6,369 bases of DNA from an uncultured Cyanobium sp. GTDB lineage: Bacteria; Cyanobacteriota; Cyanobacteriia; PCC-6307; Cyanobiaceae. The stretch lies in NCBI GenBank assembly GCA_937919075.1, contig CALFOF010000064.1:1-6369 (forward strand), written 5' to 3'. The notes under the pieces are model-generated. The model saw only the letters and a list, made by a program, of their open reading frames with translations. It was not told where the DNA came from and did no database searches. Below are positions 1-4,816 of the stretch, in pieces. Both the position numbers and the translations under genes were made by a program. Position 1 is the stretch's first letter, and each line of letters opens with the position of its first letter.

Positions 1-27
1 GCGCGACGCCAGTGCCCCGATCTTCAT
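1..27 (-). CDS. possible 5' end of an unidentified minus-strand gene (partial)
   Basis: An ATG on the minus strand at 27-25 opens a frame that stays open to the window edge and reads MKIGALASR. Just upstream is a purine-rich AAGGGGG, one base before the ATG, which could act as a ribosome binding site. The ATG lies 76 bases downstream of the ileS stop and on the same strand, where a next gene would be expected. Nine codons are too few to name a family. The hydrophobic start could be the first beta strand of a nucleotide-binding or transferase fold, but this is only a guess. The reading may also be chance. Confidence 0.22.
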
Positions 28-103
28 GCCCCCTTGCCCCACGGCGGCACGCGTTATTGTTGCCACTCTCGCCTCGGCGGCTGACCCTAACGGCTGGAGC
101 CCC

Positions 104-3100
104 TTATTCCGCCTTCGCTGCAACGGCTGATTCCGCCAGGATCTGGCGGCAGCGCCCGCAGATCCGCCCGTTCACCCCTGCCACCAAGGTGTGCTCTTCC
201 ACATCGCTGGTGTAATGCCAGCAACGCTCGCACTTTTCCCCGTCGGCGCGGGCGAGCCGCAGGCTGAAGCTGCCAGGGTTGTCTTCGTTCGGGGCGTTGC
301 CGTGCTCTTCGGCCAGCACCACTTCCAGCGCCGGGCCCTCCAGCTGCACGGCCGATACCAGCAGCCAGTCGGCCAGGTTGTCGACCTCTGGGCAGGCGCT
401 GCCCTGCAGCAGCTCCAACGCCTCGGCCAGGGCGGCATTGACGCCGCTCAGCTGCACCTGCGCTTCCAGCGACGCCCCCAGGGCGCCGGCGCTGCGGCAG
501 CTCTCCAGCTGCCGGTTCACCCGCGCCCGCAACTCCAGGATTCGCTCCATCGGCGCCAGCAGCTCCGGGGCGCTCCACGCGGCCGGGGCGGTGGGCCAGC
601 CGCGCTCGTACACCGAAGCTTCAGCCACGGGATAGGGCAGGTTCTGCCAGATGTCTTCCGCCATGTGGCACAGCACCGGGGCGATCAGCCCGGCCAGCCG
701 TTCCACCACCAGCTGCAGCACCGTCTGGCAGCTGCGCCGCCGGAACGACCCCGCCGCACTCACATACAGCCTGTCCTTGGCGATGTCGAAGTAGACGTTC
801 GACAGATCCACCACACAGAAATTCTGCAACGCCTGGAAGAAGCGGTAGAAGGCGAAGTTGTCGAAATCAGCGCTCACCGAGTCGATCAGCGCAGCGGTGC
901 GCTGCAGCATCCAGCGGTCGAGCAGGGGTAGCTCCGCCACGGGCACCGCATCTCCCCCCTCAGCGCTGGGCCGTGGGTCGAAATCGTGCAGGTTGCCGAG
1001 CAGATAGCGGGCCGTGTTGCGCACCTTGCGGCTCACATCCGCCAGCTGCTTGACAATCCCCGGACCCAGCGGCACATCAGCGGAATAATCCACTGAACTC
1101 ACCCACAGGCGCAGCACATCGGCGCCGTAAGCCGGCTCCTGCTTTTCATTCTTGCCGCCCTCCACCAGCACCGCTGGATCCACCACATTGCCCAGCGACT
1201 TGCTCATCTTGCGGCCCTTCTCATCGAGGGTGAAGCCATGGGTGAGCACCCGTTTGTAGGGGGCGTTGCCGTTCACGGCCACGGAGGTGAGCAGGCTGCT
1301 CTGGAACCAGCCGCGGTGCTGATCCGACCCCTCCAGGTACAGATCAGCGGGGTAATTAAGGGGGGTGACGGGAGGCTCTTGGAGGCCCTCAGTGGTTTCA
1401 ATGGCTGAGGGCAGATCAGGGCTTTCGCCGGTTTGCAGGCCGCCCAGCACCGCCGCCCAGGAGGAGCCGGAGTCGAACCACACGTCCATGGTGTCGGTGC
1501 CCTTGCGCCACAGGTGCGCCTCGGCGGCGCGGGCGGGCGGCAGCAGCTCGGCTTCCTGCTTCTCCCACCACACATCCGAGCCATGGGCGGCGATCAGCGC
1601 CTGGATGTGATCGAGCGTGCCCGCATCGAGCAGCACCTCGCCCGTTTCGCGGTGATAAAACGCCGGGATCGGCACCCCCCAGGTGCGCTGGCGCGAGATG
1701 CACCAGTCGCCCCGTTCGCGCACCATTGCCTCGATGCGGTTGCGGCCGCTGACCGGCAGCCAGTCGACGGCGGCGATGGCGTCGAGCGCCTCGGCGCGGA
1801 AGCCCTCCACCGAGGCGAACCACTGCTCGGTGGCGCGGAAGATCGTCGGTTTCTTGGTGCGCCAGTCGTAGGGATAGCGGTGCGCGTAGCTCTCTTGCTT
1901 GAGCAGGGCTCCGGCCCCCTCCAGGGCCGAGATGATCGCCGGGTTGGCGTCCTTGAGCACGTTCAGGCCCGCGAACGGGCCTGCTTCGGCGGTGAGGGTG
2001 CCGCCTTCGTCCACCGGGCAGAGCACAGGCAGGCCCGCCTTGCGGCCGGTGTTGAAGTCGTCGACGCCGTGACCCGGCGCCGTGTGCACCAGGCCAGTGC
2101 CCGCTTCGGTGGTGATGTAATCGCCGCCGATCACCACCGGGCTGCTGCGCTCCATCAGGGGATGGCGGTACACAACACCCTCCAGCTCGGCCCCCTTGAG
2201 CGACAGCAGCGGCTCCAGCGGCAACGCGAGGCTCTCGCGCAGGCTCTCCACCAGCGCTGAGGCCACGATCAGATGGCGGCCCGGCTCCACCCGGCACACC
2301 GCGTAATCGAGCGCCGCGTTCACCGACACCGCCAGGTTGGCGGGCAGGGTCCAGGGGGTGGTGGTCCAGATCGCCACGGCCAGGGCACCGGCCGCCGGCG
2401 TGGTGGCGGCCTCCGCGCTGGTGAGGCCGATGGCGGTGAGGCGTACGCCCAGCCCCGCCGGCAGCTCCACCACTGGAAACGCCACGTAGACGCTCGGCGA
2501 GGTGTGGCCGTCGGGGTATTCCAACTCCGCTTCTGCCAGGGCGGTGCGGGAGCTGGGGCTCCAGTGCACCGGCTTGAGGCCCCGGTAGATGTGGCCCGCC
2601 AGCACCATGCGGCCAAACACCCCGATCTGGGCGGCCTCGTAGTGCTTCTGCAGGGTGAGGTAGGGCTGGTCCCAGTCGGCCCAGATGCCCCAGCGGCGGA
2701 AGCCCGCCTTCTGGCCCTCCACCTGCTCGAGCGCATAGGCGTGGGCGCGGCGGCGCAGCTCGATCGGCGTGAGCCCGCGGCGCTCCTCGCTGCCCATGCC
2801 CTGCAGCACCTTGAGTTCGATCGGCAGCCCGTGGCAATCCCAGCCGGGCACGAACCGCGCCCGTCGCCCCTTCAGCAGGGCGTACTTGTTGATGATGTCC
2901 TTGAGGATCTTGTTGAGCGCGTGCCCCACGTGCAGGGCGCCGTTGGCGTAGGGCGGCCCGTCGTGCAGGGTGAACACCGGGCCGGGGTTGCTGCTGCACA
3001 GCCGCTCGTAGAGGCGCTGCTCGGCCCAGAACGCCTGCAGTTCCGGTTCACGCGTCCTGGCGTTGGCCCGCATCCCGAAGGGGGTCTGCAGCAGGTTGAG

Positions 3101-3172
3101 CGTGTCCTTGAAGGACACCGGCGGGGTGGTCACGGCGCCTGGGGCAGCAACCGGGATTATCAGCCCCGGCAT
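104..3172 (-). CDS. ileS: isoleucine--tRNA ligase (class I aminoacyl-tRNA synthetase)
   Basis: Charges tRNA-Ile with isoleucine in the cytoplasm using ATP, and removes misactivated valine. The 1022-residue product has every expected part in order: KDTLNLLQTPFGMRANA near the N-terminus (22-38), the HIGH signature as HVGH at 81-84 after PPYANG, GWDCHGLPIE at 110-119, the CP1 editing domain (WTTTPWTLPAN at 269-279, GTGLVHTAPGHG at 358-369), DWCISRQRTWG at 489-499, EGSDQHRGWFQSSL at 614-627, the KMSKS loop at 655-659, an anticodon-binding helical region (about 745-890) and a C-terminal four-cysteine zinc site (C981, C984, C1005, C1008). No motif is broken. Residues 577-606 form an extra segment compared with E. 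coli IleRS. The start is uncertain: the ATG at 3172 has no Shine-Dalgarno sequence, and the in-frame GTG at 3133 (residue 14, beginning TTPPVSFKDTL) would give a more usual N-terminus. The gene diverges from the DUF1622 gene. Confidence 0.98.
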   Translation of the reverse strand: MPGLIIPVAAPGAVTTPPVSFKDTLNLLQTPFGMRANARTREPELQAFWAEQRLYERLCSSNPGPVFTLHDGPPYANGALHVGHALNKILKDIINKYALLKGRRARFVPGWDCHGLPIELKVLQGMGSEERRGLTPIELRRRAHAYALEQVEGQKAGFRRWGIWADWDQPYLTLQKHYEAAQIGVFGRMVLAGHIYRGLKPVHWSPSSRTALAEAELEYPDGHTSPSVYVAFPVVELPAGLGVRLTAIGLTSAEAATTPAAGALAVAIWTTTPWTLPANLAVSVNAALDYAVCRVEPGRHLIVASALVESLRESLALPLEPLLSLKGAELEGVVYRHPLMERSSPVVIGGDYITTEAGTGLVHTAPGHGVDDFNTGRKAGLPVLCPVDEGGTLTAEAGPFAGLNVLKDANPAIISALEGAGALLKQESYAHRYPYDWRTKKPTIFRATEQWFASVEGFRAEALDAIAAVDWLPVSGRNRIEAMVRERGDWCISRQRTWGVPIPAFYHRETGEVLLDAGTLDHIQALIAAHGSDVWWEKQEAELLPPARAAEAHLWRKGTDTMDVWFDSGSSWAAVLGGLQTGESPDLPSAIETTEGLQEPPVTPLNYPADLYLEGSDQHRGWFQSSLLTSVAVNGNAPYKRVLTHGFTLDEKGRKMSKSLGNVVDPAVLVEGGKNEKQEPAYGADVLRLWVSSVDYSADVPLGPGIVKQLADVSRKVRNTARYLLGNLHDFDPRPSAEGGDAVPVAELPLLDRWMLQRTAALIDSVSADFDNFAFYRFFQALQNFCVVDLSNVYFDIAKDRLYVSAAGSFRRRSCQTVLQLVVERLAGLIAPVLCHMAEDIWQNLPYPVAEASVYERGWPTAPAAWSAPELLAPMERILELRARVNRQLESCRSAGALGASLEAQVQLSGVNAALAEALELLQGSACPEVDNLADWLLVSAVQLEGPALEVVLAEEHGNAPNEDNPGSFSLRLARADGEKCERCWHYTSDVEEHTLVAGVNGRICGRCRQILAESAVAAKAE

Positions 3173-3249
3173 TCCCCGGCGAGAGTGGGGCGTGGTGAGA
3201 GCGGCGGCTGGCGGGGAAGGTGTGGTTGCGTGGGGGCTGCTTTTCTGCT

Positions 3250-3262
3250 GGGTGAGACACCC
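3250..3262. repeat. short palindrome GGGTG-AGA-CACCC upstream of the DUF1622 gene
   Basis: A perfect 5-bp inverted repeat with a 3-base centre ends 11 bases before the ATG at 3274, at the place where a ribosome binding site would sit. It is in the 101-base gap between the divergent ileS and DUF1622 genes. It could be a small operator or a 5'-leader hairpin, but an arm this short also arises by chance in GC-rich DNA. I found no convincing -10/-35 pair for either gene in this gap. Confidence 0.25.
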
Positions 3263-3273
3263 GTGGCCATGCC

Positions 3274-3711
3274 ATGAGCCTGCCGATCATTGAGCTGCTG
3301 GATCGCTTCTCCGAACTGCTGCGTCTGCTGTTGGAGGGGCTGTCGTTGCTGTGCGTCCTTATTGGACTGCTGGTGATCCTGCAGGGCACCATCTCAGGCG
3401 GGCGGCTGCGTCCCCGGCGGGTGAGGCCTGCTCCCGGACGCACCGGCGCGTTGCCGCTTTTGCTGGTGGACCCGTTTGTGTTGCGGCCATCCAATGCCAT
3501 TCGGCTCACCTTCGGCAGCTGGCTGGCGATGGCCCTGGAGTTCCAGCTGGCGGCGGACATCGTCGCCACCACCACCGCCCCGTCGGAGAGCAACCTGATT
3601 CAGCTGGCGGTGGTGGCCGTGATCCGCACCACCTTGAACCTGTTCCTGGGCAGAGAGCTGGCTGAGGAGCGGCGCGAGGAGGAGCGCGCAGCGGCGTTGA
3701 CGGCTGAGTAG
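3274..3711 (+). CDS. DUF1622-family small membrane protein
   Basis: The 145-residue protein has a hydrophobic helix at about 15-37 (LLRLLLEGLSLLCVLIGLL), a basic, Pro/Arg-rich loop at 44-57, and a second helical block at 77-101 beginning RLTFGSWLAMALEFQLAADI. A third hydrophobic stretch at 108-125 contains VVAVIRTTLNLFLGRE, and the C-terminus is charged (EERREEERAA). The helix 2 pattern (R-x3-G-x-W-L-x2-ALEFQL-x2-DI) followed by a VIRT-x2-N/S-x2-L motif is typical of DUF1622 proteins, which are integral membrane proteins of unknown function. I recognise the family by pattern, not by search. No Shine-Dalgarno sequence precedes the ATG, although the helix layout fits this start. The gene stands alone: it diverges from ileS and converges on the Ycf66 gene. 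The stretch between helices 1 and 2 (about 38-76) carries an insert-like Pro/Arg/Gly-rich piece followed by LPLLLVDPFVLRPSNAI. Confidence 0.8.
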   Translation: MSLPIIELLDRFSELLRLLLEGLSLLCVLIGLLVILQGTISGGRLRPRRVRPAPGRTGALPLLLVDPFVLRPSNAIRLTFGSWLAMALEFQLAADIVATTTAPSESNLIQLAVVAVIRTTLNLFLGRELAEERREEERAAALTAE

Positions 3712-3741
3712 AGGCTCAGCTCACGGCTGAGTAATGGCTGA
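3700..3741. repeat. repeated ACGGCTGAGTA units with two mutually exclusive hairpins
   Basis: The 11-mer ACGGCTGAGTA occurs at 3700-3710, across the DUF1622 stop codon, and again at 3723-3733. Between them is CTCAGC (3715-3720), which is complementary to the GCTGAG in either copy (3703-3708 or 3726-3731). Two 6-bp hairpins are therefore possible, but only one can form at a time. Further GGCTGA copies occur at 3660-3665, 3736-3741 and 3751-3756. No T-run follows, so this is not a classical terminator. It may be a decayed tandem duplication of the gene end. Confidence 0.6.
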
Positions 3742-3772
3742 TGTCGCCCCGGCTGACGCTTCTGGTCTGGGT

Positions 3773-3789
3773 CTGGCCGTCGTGGCCAG
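3773..3789. terminator. GC-rich hairpin between convergent genes, possible two-way terminator
   Basis: CTGGCC (3773-3778) and GGCCAG (3784-3789) form a perfect 6-bp stem around the loop GTCGT. The hairpin lies 62 bases past the DUF1622 stop and 22 bases past the Ycf66-family stop on the opposite strand, which is where a shared terminator for converging genes would be placed. There is no T-tract on either side, so it would be a non-canonical terminator or an RNA 3'-end stabiliser. Terminators lacking a U-tract have been described in cyanobacteria, but the assignment here is inferred from position. Confidence 0.4.
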
Positions 3790-3801
3790 CTTCCGGGCCA
3801 G

Positions 3802-3823
3802 GCGGCTTGGTTAAGCGGCTTGG
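3802..3823. repeat. GCGGCTTGG direct repeat at the Ycf66-family gene end
   Basis: The 9-mer GCGGCTTGG occurs at 3802-3810 and 3815-3823, on either side of the TAA stop codon (complement of 3811-3813). The copies are 13 bases apart start to start. The inner copy encodes the last residues (QAA) of the protein. The pattern suggests slippage or a short tandem duplication at the gene end. Confidence 0.5.
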
Positions 3824-4644
3824 CTTGGGGGCTCGGCGTCCGGCGCTGGCGGGGGGCTGAGGGTGGCGTCTTGTGCGGGAGTGTGCTCCGGGTCGTGCGC
3901 TGATGCAGGTACTGCCTCAGGCTCAGGTTCTGTTGTCGGCTCAGGAGCTCCCGCTGCAGGGCTCTCTGGTGTGGGGCTCTCCACTGCGATGGCTGCCGGA
4001 TCTGGCGCCACTGTGGCCCCAGCGGTTTCGGCCGGAGCTGGCGGGGCCTGGTCGGCGGCGAGTGCTGCGCGCACGCGGGCATCCACCTCCGTGAAGTCGC
4101 TCACCACCGCCAGCGGCGCGGCTGCTGGTGAGGAAGCCGTGGGGGGCTCTGCGCCGGCGGGTTCGGGGCGCACCCAGCGCTTTGTGATCTTGGGCTTTTT
4201 GGGCGTGGCGGCCCCGGTGGCGGCCCCGGCTGTGACGCTGGCGTTGACGGTGGCTGTGCGTTGCTTGAGCCAGCCGCCCAGCGCCGTGGCCCGGCTGAGC
4301 AGCAGGTTGCCGAGAGCGATCAAGCTGGTGGCCAGCTGGTTGAGGCTTGTCTGCCAGCGTGCCGGAGACCAGAAGCTCTGGCGTTCCTCCTTGCTCAGCT
4401 GGCGCCAGCGGCTCTGGCTCACCTCGGTGCTGAGCCGCCCGATCAGCAGCCCACCGCACAGCACCGCCAGCATCGGCGCGCCGCTGAGCCGCTCGGCGCT
4501 GGTGACCAGCACCAGGCCCAGCAGCAGCACCACTGCGCCCCAGAAGGCATCGCGTGGGCGGCTCAGCTCCGGCACCAGCAGCGGTAGCAGCAGCACCGCC
4601 AGGCCGGCCAGCAGGGCCAGGGTTCCACCGATGGTGGCAAGCAT
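3811..4644 (-). CDS. ycf66: Ycf66-family membrane protein with Pro/Ala-rich C-terminal tail
   Basis: With the start at the ATG at 4644-4642 the protein has 277 residues. Three hydrophobic segments come first (about 3-24, 34-49 and 57-70), with PELSRPRDAFWGAVVLLLGL at 25-44 joining the first two. This layout and the PELSR-x-RD motif match the Ycf66 family, known from cyanobacteria and some plastid genomes and without an established biochemical role. A charged amphipathic stretch follows (SRWRQLSKEERQSFW at 78-92), then a helical region to about 128, the basic motif KKPKITKRWVRPE at 149-161, an acidic patch SDFTEVDARV at 182-191, and about 85 residues of low-complexity Pro/Ala/Glu. The frame also opens at an ATG at 4704, but that start lies inside tRNA-Leu and adds 20 polar residues before a normal-looking membrane start, so I reject it. 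No Shine-Dalgarno sequence is visible. The hydrophobic region sets the family call; I have not aligned it. Confidence 0.75.
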   Translation of the reverse strand: MLATIGGTLALLAGLAVLLLPLLVPELSRPRDAFWGAVVLLLGLVLVTSAERLSGAPMLAVLCGGLLIGRLSTEVSQSRWRQLSKEERQSFWSPARWQTSLNQLATSLIALGNLLLSRATALGGWLKQRTATVNASVTAGAATGAATPKKPKITKRWVRPEPAGAEPPTASSPAAAPLAVVSDFTEVDARVRAALAADQAPPAPAETAGATVAPDPAAIAVESPTPESPAAGAPEPTTEPEPEAVPASAHDPEHTPAQDATLSPPPAPDAEPPSQAA

Positions 4645-4698
4645 GGCGGTCGCGGCAGGGCAGCCCCATTCTGCGTCGCTGATTACAGTCGCCTTGCT

Positions 4699-4780
4699 GC
4701 CCACCTGGCGGAATTGGTAGACGCGCTGGTTTTAGGTACCAGTGGCTTCGGTCGTGGGGGTTCAAGTCCCCCGGTGGGCA
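4699..4780 (+). tRNA. trnL-UAG: tRNA-Leu, anticodon UAG
   Basis: All arms can be folded by eye. The acceptor stem pairs GCCCACC (4699-4705) with GGTGGGC (4773-4779), and the discriminator base is A4780. The D-stem is GCG/CGC (4708-4710 with 4722-4724). The anticodon stem is CTGGT/ACCAG (4726-4730 with 4738-4742), with loop TTTAGGT and anticodon TAG at 4733-4735. The T-arm is GGGGG-TTCAAGT-CCCCC (4756-4772). The long variable arm (4743-4755), a small stem capped by TTCG, marks a class II tRNA, and with anticodon UAG and discriminator A it is tRNA-Leu reading CUN codons. The 3' CCA is not encoded. TACAGT at 4684-4689, nine bases before the 5' end, is a possible -10 box, but I see no matching -35. 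The gene is divergent from the Ycf66 gene and 36 bases upstream of the MscS-family gene. Confidence 0.97.
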
Positions 4781-4807
4781 TGGCGCAGGCAACATGGACC
4801 TGTGGGG

Positions 4808-4812
4808 GGAGG
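4808..4812 (+). promoter_or_regulatory. Shine-Dalgarno GGAGG supporting a TTG start
   Basis: GGAGG sits four bases before the TTG at 4817-4819. It is the clearest ribosome binding site in the window; the ATG starts chosen for ileS, the DUF1622 gene and the Ycf66 gene have none. It favours TTG over the in-frame GTG at 4802, which would lie upstream of this site, and over the first in-frame ATG at 4985, which would remove the signal peptide. Confidence 0.65.
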
Positions 4813-4816
4813 CGGA

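Noticed and set aside
28..103. Terminator directly after ileS
   Set aside because: I looked for a stem followed by a T-run on the minus strand and saw only weak GC-rich pairings without a T-tract.
191..931. 246-codon plus-strand frame opposite ileS
   Set aside because: It lies entirely antisense to the conserved C-terminal part of IleRS. The Gln/Arg/His-rich composition is typical of frames created by GC-biased third positions on the other strand.
1433..2260. 275-codon plus-strand frame opposite ileS
   Set aside because: Antisense to the IleRS editing and catalytic domains, with no recognisable domain and shadow-like composition.
1416..2999. 527-codon minus-strand frame within ileS
   Set aside because: Same strand as ileS but out of frame, extremely rich in Arg, Gly and Ala, and overlapping intact IleRS motifs. 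It is a shadow and not evidence of a frameshift, since the ileS frame is unbroken.
2273..3277. 334-codon plus-strand frame across the ileS 5' end
   Set aside because: Antisense to the HIGH region of IleRS and of biased Gly/Arg/His composition. It ends at the start of the DUF1622 gene only by chance.
3863..4720. 285-codon plus-strand frame opposite the Ycf66-family gene
   Set aside because: Composed of Ser/Ala/Gly low complexity complementary to the Pro/Ala tail, and runs into the tRNA. The minus-strand frame has the membrane segments and family motifs.
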